A stretch of DNA of 64,000 nt. It comes from Heracleum sosnowskyi (Eukaryota > Streptophyta > Magnoliopsida > Apiales > Apiaceae). Below, in pieces: positions 36,301 to 47,436 of this stretch. The notes under the pieces were generated by a model. It was not told the DNA's origin. It saw only the letters and a list, made by a program, of their open reading frames with translations, and searched no databases. The number at the start of each line of letters is the position of its first letter. Position 1 is the stretch's first letter. The stretch is from positions 20,045,001-20,109,000 of the forward strand of contig CM061240.1 of assembly GCA_030848705.1 (NCBI GenBank). Direction: 5' to 3'. The translations under genes were made by a program, and so were the position numbers.

Positions 36301-37335
36301 TACCACCACCCAACAAACACAAATCAGAATAAAGTCTATAAATCTATAGTCACTTCCATAAGAGCATACAAAAAGTCACTCAAATTATATGCAAATTTAG
36401 ATTCAAGACAATGTGTACAAAATCGAACCCAACAAGGACACCAGGGTCCAAAAAAATTTATGTAACACTCAAATCTCCCCCAAAAGTTAAAAAGTTGTGA
36501 CACCATATATTCCAATTTCACATACATTTAAAAAAAAACATGCATCCATGTATTTGTCTGTGTAGCCAAAAAATGAGAAATGTACTACAATCAATAGACA
36601 CAAAGTACACAAACAGTAATACATGAAATGTCATACATATATATACATACACATAAACACATTCTAACTGGAACAACTAAGACCCACTTTTATGAGAAGG
36701 ATCCCCACTTTTTACACCAACTCAAATATATTACCAAAAAAAATAAAAAGATTAAATCTTTACACTTCACTCCAATAAATTAGTAAACTACAGAGAAAAA
36801 GATTAAATCTTTACACTTAAACTCCAATAACTTAATAAACTACAGTGAAAAATATTAAATCTTTATACTTAACTCTAACAAATTAGTAAATTAAAAACAA
36901 AAAGATTGAACTTTTACACTTGAATTTCAAAATTTAATACACTACAGAGAAAAAGATTAAATCTTTACATTTAACTCTAACAAATTAGTAAATTAAATAT
37001 AAAAAGATTGAATTTTTACACTTGAAGTCCCAAAAATTAGTAAATTAAAAAGAGAAAGATTGAATTTTTACCAGCAACAACAGAAATGTTCTTGTTTTTG
37101 TATCTTTCAACAAACAAATCCACAGTGTTCTTGAAAGCTTTTGGATCCAATAACAGTGTAGTTATGTCTTGAAACATAATCCCTGTAATAAAAAAAACCC
37201 CATTAAAATTATATTCAAAAAAATTAAGTAATAAAAAAAATAAAAATAAAAACCTGGTTTGGGAAAATTGGGAACAACACGAATTTTAGATTTGATGTCA
37301 TGGATACGAGGATCATCAGTGCAAGAAGCTGACAT
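30362..37335 (-). CDS. APT: Adenine phosphoribosyltransferase, six exons, 182 aa
   Basis: It converts adenine and PRPP to AMP and pyrophosphate (adenine salvage); plant APTs also act on cytokinin bases. Exons, in order: 37254-37335, 37072-37182, 34348-34440, 34003-34152, 32282-32340, 30362-30415. All five introns have GT...AG ends (phase 1 four times, then phase 0). The spliced length is 549 nt and ends ESH-stop. Motifs: FPKPGIMFQDIT (exons 1-2), EARGFIFGPPIA (exon 3), KPRKLPG then EEYTLEYG (exons 3-4), and the PRPP-binding loop VVDDLIATGGTL (exon 4). Every codon is intact. The length and absence of an obvious transit peptide suggest a cytosolic form. Intron 2 is 2631 bp, introns 4 and 5 about 1.7-1.9 kb. 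The start at 37335 is the first ATG and matches the family N terminus MSAS. Element C lies 1.1 kb upstream. Confidence 0.96.
36745..37071 (-). repeat. 51-52-bp tandem repeat at the 5' end of APT intron 2
   Basis: Seven copies have core starts at 36751, 36802, 36854, 36905, 36956, 37007 and 37059 (plus-strand ATTRAAYYTTTA-like cores). The last copy includes the true splice donor of intron 2: on the minus strand GTAAAAATTCAATC begins right after exon 2. The other copies keep donor-like GTAAAAATTC or GTAAAGATTT sequences. Confidence 0.88.
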
Positions 37336-37378
37336 TGTAGTGAAATAGAGTGAGCTAGCTAAGTGTTCTAACTCACTC

Positions 37379-37389
37379 TATATATATTT
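37379..37389 (-). promoter_or_regulatory. TATA-box-like site upstream of APT
   Basis: The minus strand reads AAAATATATATATAG about 45-55 bp before the ATG. It would imply a short 5' untranslated region. The true transcription start could lie elsewhere. Confidence 0.45.
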
Positions 37390-37610
37390 TACTATATGTT
37401 TTGTATGTATAACTAGTTGTTCATGCTGGAAGAGAACCAGGAGAGGGGAGGGAAAAATAGTGAGAGTGGGGAAGAAAGGGGGTTTATAGGAATTTTATAG
37501 AGGGCAGAACAGGAATGATACTCAAGTTAAGATAGTTGATGATAAAAATATCATTTTTTTAAATATTAGGAGACCAGAATACTTGTTTTGAAAATTTTGA
37601 CCAAATATAC

Positions 37611-38230
37611 TAGTCTATTACGTATTTGAAAAATGAGTATTACTATTACGCATTTGAATTTGAAGAATGGGCATCATATGTTTTTCCAAAAAAGAAAATT
37701 GAAAAACGTGATACGAATTTGGAAAATGTGTATCACCCATGCATCATTGGTGTTACGCATTTGTCAAATGCGTATCAGGTCAAGTTTATTTTATTTTTAT
37801 TTTTTTGGAAACTATTTTTTAATTTTATTTATATGTAATACCCATTTTTGAAATGCGTAATATTTTTACCCAATTATGAAATGCGTAATAAAGTGATATT
37901 TTTGGCCAAAAAATTTAAAAATGATATTCTTGTCACTTAGTCTAAAAAATTGATATTTATGTCATTGTTTCGTTAAGGTACAATCTTATAAAATTGAGAA
38001 AAAATTACAAAAACATCCATTGTTTTGATAAAATTAACAAAAATAATCATTCTGGAAAAAATGACTAATTTTATCTTTTGGGATACTCCACTGATAGTTG
38101 GGTATCCTAATTTATATCAGATACTCCACTGGTAGTTGGGTATCCCATATACAAAATACTCCACTCACAGTTGGGTATTCCATATATATGGGATACTCTA
38201 CCGACAATCGGGTATTCCATCGGGTAAAGG
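37611..38230. repeat. ACGCAT motif cluster and four tandem hairpins upstream of APT
   Basis: ACGCAT/ATGCGT copies start at 37648, 37755, 37768, 37853 and 37881, often as TTACGCATTTG or its inverse. Next, four units of about 35-40 bp (GATACTCCACTGRTAGTTGGG then TATCC) start at 38083, 38121, 38156 and 38193. Each can fold, GGATAC pairing with GTATCC. No coding sequence is supported here. Confidence 0.7.
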
Positions 38231-38429
38231 TGACCAAAATTTTAAAAACAGATATTTTTGTTAATTTTGTATGAAAAAAAGGTCAAAGTTGTCTTTAAAA
38301 TTGATTCTTTCTCCTAAATGTTATCAATATATATACAAGTAAATTTTGATAAAATAGATTTTTTTAAAATTAAATCAATAATTTTTTCCAAAAAAATCTC
38401 TTAAATGTTTATGGGTTCTTTTTTAGTTA

Positions 38430-38434
38430 GTAAC
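38430..38434. other. Target-site duplication of element C, left copy (GTAAC)
   Basis: GTAAC immediately precedes the LTR start TGTTAGG and is repeated directly after the right LTR at 49026-49030. Confidence 0.92.
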
Positions 38435-40025
38435 TGTTAGGTCCTGATAAGTTTGTAGAAGGGGGGTTGAATACAAACTATACCGTTTTATCGAATTTGT
38501 CCTTTGAATAATTTAACAATTAAGAACAAATTAATGCGGAATATAAATGAAACAAGATTCAAGTTAAATATAACTTATATTAAACTTGAAGGGTGTTGCA
38601 AATACAATATGGATTACAAAGTATTTATCTCAAACTAATTAATACAAATTTAAAATAAATTCGACATGAACTTTTCTAATATTTGTAATAAAAAGATCGA
38701 ATGCTAAAAGCAAGTTCGAGATAAATTCTAGGGATAAAAATCCGCTAGATAATCAAAGAAATACAAGTAATCAACTTCTAGTGGTTTGGATTTAACAATA
38801 CAAACTAGAATTAATTGCTTGAGAAGAAATGAGATCAAATGCTTTTCTTCTGTTCTTGAGAGAAATGCTTCTGTGTCTTTTGATAATCTGAGTTCTGCTC
38901 TTTTTGATTAACAGTTTTATTTGTTATACAGCCCTCGGTTCATATATCATTTTAATGTAACTGTATGACCTGTTAATAAAATCGGTATGACCTTATTAAA
39001 CTGTACAACACACTTGTATGACCAAGTAATCAAAACTCGGTAGAACCTGCTCCTTCAAAAGAACCTGCAAAAACTGTCCGGTATGACCTCAAATTTTTCT
39101 AACAACTATTCAGTATGACCTGACAACTTTTTCGGTAGAACCTGAAAAATGACCTGTATGACCTGATTAAATTCGGTAGAACCAAGCTTCAGCAATAGAA
39201 CCTGCACAGTATGTTCGGTATGACCTGAAGTTTTTCTCCCAACTTTTCGGTAGAACCTCCAAAAGTAACTTGTATGACCTACTGTACTGAACCTGTATGA
39301 CCTTAGAAAAGAACCAGTATGACCTAGGATAATTCGGTAGAACCTTGTATTAAAAATGCTAGGTCATACCGAGTTTAGAGCTAGGTCATACAGGTTTAAG
39401 ATATTTTCTTTTAATTAATTTAGTTAGTTTAAATTCTAGATTAAATTAATTCTTTTATAGAATTAAGTTAATAAATAATTTAAACAACTAACTTAATTAA
39501 TTTAATAAATAAATTAATTCTGATAGAATTAATTTATTAATTAAATTGAATTAATAAACAAAAAGAAGATAACTTAAAAACATAGCATTCCTCTATCTTC
39601 TGAAAACCACTGAATATAGATGATTTAATTCCACTGATTGATGTCGTCATTCGATGCACTGTCTGGTTCATGAATAACTGACTTCAATGATAATTCTTCA
39701 TCTTTAAAACATTTAAAGCTGTGGCTTCTTTTCTTTAGCCTTGAATAAACTCTGTATCTTGTACTTCTTCTGTCACCAACTGGAAATCTCTGTCACTGTA
39801 GTAAATCCACTTCCTTGAATACTTCACTGAGGCTTGAACAATATTTTGAACTTCTTTCAATGTAGAATAACTTCAAGTCTGTAGATGACTTTAATACTCC
39901 ATTCTCTTGACAGATAAAACTCTCTGAGATTCCTGTGACCTTTAATCTAATATTTACTTATTACATTCTGGTTTAAGTTGAGTAGAATCCTCGAATTACA
40001 AATAGGCTATAGCATATGCCTTTCA
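38435..40025 (-). repeat. 3' LTR of element C (1591 bp)
   Basis: On the minus strand it starts TGAAAGGCATATGC directly after the polypurine tract and ends GGACCTAACA. The core (about 38960-39400) is a dense array of GTATGACC and GGTAGAACC motifs. Near 39400-39560 is a TTAATT-rich tract with inverted repeats. A six-G run lies near 38460. Confidence 0.96.
38960..39400. repeat. GTATGACC / GGTAGAACC motif array in element C 3' LTR
   Basis: About eleven GTATGACC and five to six GGTAGAACC copies (often as CGGTATGACCT or CGGTAGAACCT) are followed by two inverse copies GGTCATAC at the right end. Spacing is about 15-35 bp. The same array, with scattered substitutions, is in the other LTR at about 47955-48395. 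Confidence 0.93.
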
Positions 40026-40036
40026 ATCTCCCCCTA
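40026..40036 (-). other. Polypurine tract of element C
   Basis: The minus strand reads TAGGGGGAGAT immediately before the 3' LTR start TGAAAGG. It would prime plus-strand DNA synthesis. Confidence 0.88.
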
Positions 40037-40299
40037 TTTGTTTGTTAGAGAATAACAACCAAATACCTAGAGGATCACTCAACTAAAACCAAGAAAAAGA
40101 TAAGACTCTTAAAACTAAGTAAATACTAGAAAATTCTGGATCAAATATGACATTTCCAGATTTCACCAGTATACCAGTATGGATAAATACAAGACAGATG
40201 TTCCTCTAGACTGAACATATGATAACATTGAACCTGTCTTGATTTACCTAAGCTCTATATACATATAACATTTACAAAACAGAGCTAATTTACCTTTAC

Positions 40300-41640
40300 T
40301 CCCCTGAAACTCCTCATTTGCCTTTTATCTTTTTCAGCTCCCTTTTCCTAGCTGCTCAAAATTCTCTAGAAACTTCTCCCCCTTAGTTGAGGAATTCTCT
40401 ACAGATTTTACTTTATGAGTATCTGAAGCCAGTAGGAGTTGAGATAGTTGATGGAGTTGATCTTGGGAAGTAACTTTGTCTTCAAGATTTCCTTGAGCAG
40501 TCCCAGCTGATTGTTGACAGAGGTGGAAGAAGAAGACCGTTCAACCACTTGTGCTTGAAAAAGTTTCTTTATCAGCCTGGGTTTTGAATAGATGTTCCTG
40601 TAGATCAGTTATGTGAGCTAACTACATTGCAGTGTATGTGTCTGTGTGTGCACTCACTTGAATTTCTCTTGTAAGTGTATCACTCATCTCACGTGCATGT
40701 GTTTCACTCAATGTTTGACTCTTATCACTCAACATTAGCTGTCTGTTTGCTCCTTTCTGATCAGTACCTGCATTGAAACTTACCCTAGCCTCTTCAAGAG
40801 AGGTCAGTGGTGGTGCAATGGGAGTTCGCAAATCCCGATCCTCAATCATGTCTATCAAATCACTTGGATTTGAAATCTGAATTGCTTCAGTGATAGACTG
40901 ACCAAGTTGCCTTCCACTTTCTCCAGATAAATCTGCGAGTGGAAAATCCCTTAGGGAGCCAGAGATGTTCACTCTGGGAGGGGAGAAAATGATTCTATTA
41001 AATGTGGCAAGAATCAGATTTTCCCTCTGATGCCTGTGAAGGCACTTCTACCGTAACAATGGTAGGCACTGTGACCAGTTGCAGGTGCTCTGCTTTCACT
41101 GTGTCCTGAGTTTCATCTAATGAAATTGTTTTCTCCCATTGTGAGTAATGAGAGTGTGCTTGACTCAGTACAAAGTGCCATGGCCCTATGGCCAATTTCA
41201 ATAGATTCATCATGTTGAGAGAATGTCTCTAGAAACAGTTTATTGGCCATTTCAAAGTCCATATCCTATTGAGAGGATACAGATGGGCTGACAGATGCCT
41301 CAGTATATATTGAATATCTTTAGAAGAGGCAGAGATGTGGGATCACTCACTGTTTCAATCAAAATACTTCTTTGTTTAACAGTTGATTTCTGTTTAGGCT
41401 GAGAGGTCAAGTAATTAAGTTGTAGACTCATTGTTTGGCTCTAAGACCTGGGATAAAGATTGTGGATCTACAATCCCTTGGTCAGCCCTAACAACCACTT
41501 GGGTTCAGCAACAGTAGAAGAAGTTGATTGAGAGATAGAAAGTAATACCTGAATTGGATTTGGCACTGAATTTCCAGCTAAGCAAGAGCTAGATCAGAAA
41601 TAATATATACAATATATTTACAAAAACAACTAAGATAAAT
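40300..41640 (-). pseudogene. Remnant of the additional ORF in element C
   Basis: Between the end of pol and the polypurine tract are short minus-strand frames with protein-like composition: 40998-41213 (PSQASEGKSD end) and 40622-40972 (QSITEAIQISNPSDLIDMIED and a Ser/Thr-rich tail). They lie where elements B and D carry the long additional ORF, but I could not align them residue by residue. The stretch 41640-42037 is AT-rich with no recognisable coding. Confidence 0.4.
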
Positions 41641-42037
41641 AGTAAATAAAAGATAATAAATAATAAGCAATAAAAATAAAATACAATAATAATAAAAAAA
41701 ATATTTACAGGAAACTATTTACATGCAACTATTTACAAACTTTAGAAAACTGCAAAATATTATAGAAGTGCATAAAAATAATATAAACTTGCAGAAATAT
41801 TTAAACAACAATATTTACAATCTGAAACTAACTTAAATGATTCTTAAATAAATAAATTTTCAATAAAAATTAGTTTCTCCACTTAAAAAATATGAGAAAA
41901 GTATTTTTAAAGAAAATAAATTATTCAAAATATTTAAATTAACAAGCTTTATACTCTAAACAAGAATTGGCAAAATATATCATTCAATATCAGCAAGAGA
42001 AAATGATTTTGAAAGAACAAACATGACAGAGATATTG

Positions 42038-45000
42038 TTAATCACTAAGACTGTTTAACATACCCAATTTACCAACTAACTTGATAAATGTGGATTCGTC
42101 AACAGATTTAGTGAATATATCTGCAGTCTGTTCTTCTGTGGGTACAAAGTGTAACTCCACAGTTTCATTCATGACATGCTCTCTGATAAAATGATACCTG
42201 ATATCAATGTGCTTTGTTCTCGAGTGCTGCACAGGGTTGTTGGAGATTGCTATGGCACTTGTATTATCACACAAAATAGGAATTTTGTCTAATGCAAAGC
42301 CATAGTCCTTTAATTGATTCCTAATCCATAAGATCTTAGCACAACAGCTTCCAGCAGCAATATATTTAGCTTCTGCTGTTGAATTGGAAACTGTTTGCTG
42401 TTTCTTGCTATACCAGGAAATCAACCTACCTCCTAGGAATTGACAACTCCCAGAGGTACTCTTTCTATCCACAACACTACCTGCATAATCAGAATCTGTA
42501 TATCCAACAAGATTAAAACCAGAATCTTTAGGGTACCAGATACCTAGATTAGGTGTACCCTTAAGATATCTCAAGATTCTTTTCACAGCAACGAGATGTA
42601 CATCTCTAGGGTCCGCTTGGAACCTTGCACACAAGCATGTAGCATACATAATATCTGGTCTACTAGCAGTAAGATAGAGTAAGGAGCCAATCATACTCAT
42701 TTCAAACTTACTCTGCATAAGCTCAGCAAATCTCTTACAGAGATTATCATTAGTAGACCCAAATATGATGTCATCCACATAGACTTGGACTAATATCATA
42801 TCACTTTTGTGTTTCTTTGAAAAAAGAGTTTTGTCTATGATACCTCTAACAAAACCATTTTCTAAAAGAAAACCAGAGAGAGTGTCATACCATTTTCTTG
42901 GGGCTTGTTTGAGACCATAGATAGCCTTGAAGAGAAAGTACACAAAGTCCAGCAGCTCCTGATTTTCAAAGCCAGGGGGCTGTTCCACATACACTTCTTC
43001 ATCAAGCTCACCATTCAGGAATGCACTCTTAACATCCATTTGATAGACTTTAAAATTGGAATAAGCAGCAAATGCTAAGAACATCCTGATGGCCTCAAGT
43101 CTAGCCACTGGTGCATAGGTTTCATCATAATCAATGCCTTCAGATTGTGAATACCCTTGTGCAACTAGTCTTGCCTTGTTCCTTGTAACAATGCCATCCT
43201 CATCTAGCTTGTTCCTGAATACCCATCTTGTACCAACTAATTTCTTGTTCTTTGGCCTGGGTACCAGCTTCCAGACTTGCTGTTGTTCAAACTGATTGAG
43301 TTCATCTTGCATAACAATCACCCAATCTGGATCAGTCAGTGCTTCCTCAGTTTTCTTTGGCTCCATTTCAGATAGAAATGCTGAAAAATGACATTCATTC
43401 TGAGTTGCACTTCTAGTTTTAACTCCAACATCTGGATCACCAATGATCAGCTCAAAGGGATGAGCTCTATTCCATACAGTCTGTCTTGGAAGATTTGATC
43501 TTGATGATTCGCCTTGAATTTCACTTTGATGTTGTGAGTGACTAGTTGATCCTTCATTTGCTCCCCCTGAGTTGTTGCTTGATTGCCTTGATGATTCTTC
43601 TCCAGTGTTGGTGGTATCTCCATTGTTACCAGTGTTTCCACCACCACCACCATGATCATTATCATCATTGTTATTATCATTACCAGCAATAACTTCAGGT
43701 GGGGCTTCATCATCTGAATCTGAGTCTGGAAAGTTATCAAACTTCAGCTTCTCAGATGAATCTTCTTTTTGGATATTAGGGAGCTTAGTGTCATCAAAAG
43801 TAACATTGACACTTTCCTTTACTGTGTGACTGCCAACCAAGTAGACCCTGTAAGATCTTCTAGAATAACCAACAAAAATAGCTTCTTGTGCCTTTGCATC
43901 AAACTTGCCACGTTTCACATTATCATCTATAAGCACAAAGAATTTTGCTCCAAATACATGAAAGTACTTGACAGTTGGTTTCTTGTTGTTCATGATCTCA
44001 TACGGAGTCTTCATAAAGTCCTTGTTGATTAAAGTTCGATTCTGAGTATAACAAGCTGTATTCGCTGCTTCAGCCCAAAAGTACGTTGGAAGTTTGGACT
44101 CACTTAACATAGTCCTAACAGCTTCAATCAAAGTACGATTCTTTCTTTCCACTACTCCATTTTGTTGAGAAGTTCTAGGGGCAGAATACTGTCTTGTTAT
44201 TCCTTTATCAGCACAAAAGTCATTTAGAATGGCATTCTTGAATTCAGTACCATTATCTGACCTTATGGCTCTAACAGGGAATCTAGAATCAAGTTCAATC
44301 AACTTTACATGGTCAATCACCAGGTATGGGGTCTCATCCTTGGAACGTAGGAATAAAACCCATGTATATTTTGAAAAGTCATCAACAATCACAAGTGCAT
44401 ATTGTTTCTTTGACATAGACATCACATTAACTGGACCAAACAAATCCATGTGCAGTAGCTGAAGTGGTTCAGTTATTGATGATGTGTCAGTGCCCTTGTG
44501 AGAAGCTTTCTTTGACTTTCCTTTCTGACATGCCTCACACAGTCCTTCCTGTGTAAATTCCATCTGAGGCAAACCTCTAACCAATTCCCTCTTTACTAAA
44601 GAGTTCATGGTTTTGAAGTTAAGGTGAGACATCTTCTTGTGCCATAGCCAACTTTCATCTGATGAAGCTTTAGCATAAAAACAATTAACTTCATCTTTGG
44701 ATCCCAAGTGCATATCAGCTATGAACAAGTCACCTTTCCTTACTCCTTGAAGAGCAGGCTTTCCATTCTTCTTGTGAAGGATCTGACACTTCTCTCTTTC
44801 AAAGGAAACAACATATCCTCTGTCACAGAAATGACTGATGCTGAGAAGATTGAACTTCAGACCTTCCACAAAAGATACATCTTCAATGATAACATTACCA
44901 AACTTCAAACAGCCATATCCTTTCGTAATACCCTTGCTGTTATCTCCAAAGGTAACTACTGGGCCAGCTTTCTCAACCACATCTGATAGCAGGGCTCTAT

Positions 45001-45106
45001 CTCCGGTCATATGCCTTGAACAGCCACTGTCAAGAATCCACATAACACGGTTTACCTGTTTAACTCCCTGCAATATCAGATTGATTAGTCCTTCCTCGGA
45101 ACCCAC
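42038..45106 (-). CDS. Element C pol, open 1022-codon frame with internal RT deletion
   Basis: Open from a GTG at 45106; there is no ATG near the start. Protease DSG at residues 26-28. HHCC zinc region H156, H161, C190, C193. Integrase catalytic triad D221, D284, E320 with the usual 35-residue D-E spacing. RT with QMDVKSAFLNG (about 689-699) and YVDDIIFGS (776-784). RNase H with YTDSDYAG (869-876), STAEAKY and CDNTSAI, ending DIFTKSVDE. Compared with element B, about 69 residues are missing after FEMSM (residue 805), where the RT passes straight into GSLLYLTA. The deletion is in frame, so the ORF stays open, but RT is probably inactive. The frame is -1 relative to gag, overlapping its end. 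Confidence 0.9.
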   Translation of the reverse strand: MGSEEGLINLILQGVKQVNRVMWILDSGCSRHMTGDRALLSDVVEKAGPVVTFGDNSKGITKGYGCLKFGNVIIEDVSFVEGLKFNLLSISHFCDRGYVVSFEREKCQILHKKNGKPALQGVRKGDLFIADMHLGSKDEVNCFYAKASSDESWLWHKKMSHLNFKTMNSLVKRELVRGLPQMEFTQEGLCEACQKGKSKKASHKGTDTSSITEPLQLLHMDLFGPVNVMSMSKKQYALVIVDDFSKYTWVLFLRSKDETPYLVIDHVKLIELDSRFPVRAIRSDNGTEFKNAILNDFCADKGITRQYSAPRTSQQNGVVERKNRTLIEAVRTMLSESKLPTYFWAEAANTACYTQNRTLINKDFMKTPYEIMNNKKPTVKYFHVFGAKFFVLIDDNVKRGKFDAKAQEAIFVGYSRRSYRVYLVGSHTVKESVNVTFDDTKLPNIQKEDSSEKLKFDNFPDSDSDDEAPPEVIAGNDNNNDDNDHGGGGGNTGNNGDTTNTGEESSRQSSNNSGGANEGSTSHSQHQSEIQGESSRSNLPRQTVWNRAHPFELIIGDPDVGVKTRSATQNECHFSAFLSEMEPKKTEEALTDPDWVIVMQDELNQFEQQQVWKLVPRPKNKKLVGTRWVFRNKLDEDGIVTRNKARLVAQGYSQSEGIDYDETYAPVARLEAIRMFLAFAAYSNFKVYQMDVKSAFLNGELDEEVYVEQPPGFENQELLDFVYFLFKAIYGLKQAPRKWYDTLSGFLLENGFVRGIIDKTLFSKKHKSDMILVQVYVDDIIFGSTNDNLCKRFAELMQSKFEMSMIGSLLYLTASRPDIMYATCLCARFQADPRDVHLVAVKRILRYLKGTPNLGIWYPKDSGFNLVGYTDSDYAGSVVDRKSTSGSCQFLGGRLISWYSKKQQTVSNSTAEAKYIAAGSCCAKILWIRNQLKDYGFALDKIPILCDNTSAIAISNNPVQHSRTKHIDIRYHFIREHVMNETVELHFVPTEEQTADIFTKSVDESTFIKLVGKLGMLNSLSD

Positions 45107-47334
45107 AATTGATTGGGTCCGGCATACTTAAAGAATTGGCATTTGTCAGGCAAAACAACATTTTTAACTAAAACTACTTCAACCTCTTTCACATAAGAGC
45201 GTTTCCATTTATAGCCAGCCTTAACACATTTCTGATTAGGCTTAGGGATAAATGAATCCACTCTAGTCTGAGGAGGACTAGTAGTCTTTGCTTTAACATG
45301 CTTCTTATTATTAACATGTTGACGTGGAGCAGTCTTATCACTAGATACATGCTTACTATTAAAATAAGCATACATACCATTGAAAGCACAAGACATGCAA
45401 TTAATCACACCACATGCTTTATGAGAAGAATTAACAGCAGGCATGTTATTTCTACAGTTGTATTGATCCAACATATGGATATCTGATTTAGTCTTTTTAG
45501 TTGTAGCAACTTTGACTGGAATATCAGATATACACTTTTTGGACTGTGCAACTTCCAAAGCAATATCTTCTTCACGAATCTCCTCAGCAATAATGATAGA
45601 GTATTCATTCAGAGGATCTGCCTCAGACTCCTTACAAAAGGGTGTTTCAATACCCTTAAGCACATATGGAACACCCCTTCCTTCAGATCTGACTCTACAA
45701 GGGGAATTAATTCCAAGCAATCCAATGGCCTCATTATAATCATAACCTATACTAACATGATTACCAATAGCTTGTTTATTGAAAATTTCTGTAGCCGTTT
45801 TACAAGAGTTGTAATAGGCATTAGCTTTGGTCTTAAGCTCACTAATCTGATCTTTGAGAATGGTTTCCAGTTGTTGATACAATTTAACCCTATTCTCAAG
45901 AACTGCTACATTTTTAGTGAGTTCATCTTGATTAATATGCACTAGTTTTAATTCTTTTATTTCCTTTTCAAGATTTGTGTTTAAAAGAATTATTCTTTCA
46001 TTGTCAGTGCGTGCACAACTTAAGGTGCCACCAAGATGACGAATCATTTCAGTATCAGTAAATTTTACTTCATACATGTTGGGTGAAGATAACATGGACT
46101 CAAAGAGTTTGTCTCCTTTTGCCATGAGCGCAAGATTTCCAACTTCTTCATCTTCACTGTCTGTATCATCCCAGCTCTTTCCTTCAGCAACATAAGCTTT
46201 CCCAATCTTATTCTTCTTACTAGAATCAAATGAGTTCCTTGTCACTTGCTTTGGCTTTCTGCATTCAGTAGCAAAGTGACCCAACTCATTGCAATTGTAG
46301 CATCTGATTGAGCTCCTATCCACAGTTCCAGTTTTGTAGCCACCCCTTGTGCTACTTGAGGAGGAAGATCCACCTCTCTGAAATCTGGGCCTGAACTTAA
46401 GATTGGGATTCCTCTTGAATCTGAACTTCCCAAACTTCCTGACTATCAAAGCCAAATCACCATCTTCTAGCTGATCAAGTTCCTCTAAAGAATAGAAGTC
46501 ACCACCAGATTGATCAATGGATGTTAATCCATATTCAGCATCAATAACATTCATGTTAGAACTGGAAGGTTGAACAGCCTTCACTTCCAGTTTCTGTGGG
46601 ACTTCAGCAGTCAATGCAGTAGAAGTACTAACTATCCTCCCAGTTCCATATAGCTCATCCTGTTGAATCTGCTCCAGCTCATAGGTCTTCAGAACACCAT
46701 ACAGTCTTTCCAAAGAAACCTCTGTAAGATCTCTTGCTTCTCTAATGGCAGATATTCTGTGCTCCAAATGACGTGGAAGTGTAAGTAGGAACTTCTTGTT
46801 AATTTCCTTGATAGTGTAGCGCTTCCCATTGAGATTCAGATCATTGATTAATTTGTTGTATCTCTCAAAAACCTCAGAGATACCTTCACCAGGGTTTGAT
46901 CTGAAATGCTCATATTGAGAGGTGAGAATTTCCAGCTTATTCTCTCTAACTTCCTCTGTCCCCTCATTGATTATCTCTATAGTTTCCCAAATGTGTTTGG
47001 CAGTATCACAGTTTAGGACATGATTATGCATGATAGTATCAAGACAATCAACAAGGATCAGCTATAGACAGGGATCCAAGGTAACATCCTCTTTTTCACC
47101 AGGAGTGTAATCCTTGGGATCTTTAGGATACATCCTAGCAGCCCTAGTAACAATGTTATCCTCTTTTAATTCTTCCTCTATAATCATAGGAAGTTTTGGC
47201 CCATTCTTCAACACATCAATGTATTTAGGATTAGCAACTTTAAGAAATAGGAGCATCTTATTCTTCCACATTGAATAATGCTCCTTGTTGAACATTGGGA
47301 TTTTGACTGTACCCAATTTCTGTGTAGTAGACAT
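45085..47334 (-). pseudogene. Element C gag with one in-frame stop
   Basis: The ATG at 47334 matches the start of gag in element A. A TAG at 47062 interrupts codon 91, where A has a glutamine codon, and the same frame then runs to 45085. The CCHC knuckle CYNCNELGHFATEC is intact (near 46260-46310). Most residues match element A, with a short deletion in an acidic segment after the zinc knuckle. The lesion looks like a single C-to-T change. Confidence 0.9.
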
Positions 47335-47422
47335 CTTTTGAGATTTTTAGGAAAAATAAAAATTTCAGAGTTGAAAAAAATCTCAAAACAATTGGATCTT
47401 TGATTTGTATATCAATCAAAAG

Positions 47423-47434
47423 GCTCTGATGCCA
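47423..47434 (-). other. Primer-binding site of element C (one mismatch)
   Basis: The minus strand reads TGGCATCAGAGC, differing by one base from TGGTATCAGAGC of elements A and B, and sits two bases inside the 5' LTR. Confidence 0.88.
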
Positions 47435-47436
47435 AT

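Noticed and set aside
36745..37071. Regular ~51-bp repeats considered as a CRISPR-like array
   Set aside because: Repeats are contiguous without unique spacers, lie in a plant intron, and no cas genes are present.
43447..43740. 97-codon Met-rich frame inside element C (and its twin at 499-792)
   Set aside because: Alternative frame of the pol linker, conserved only because the two elements are close relatives.
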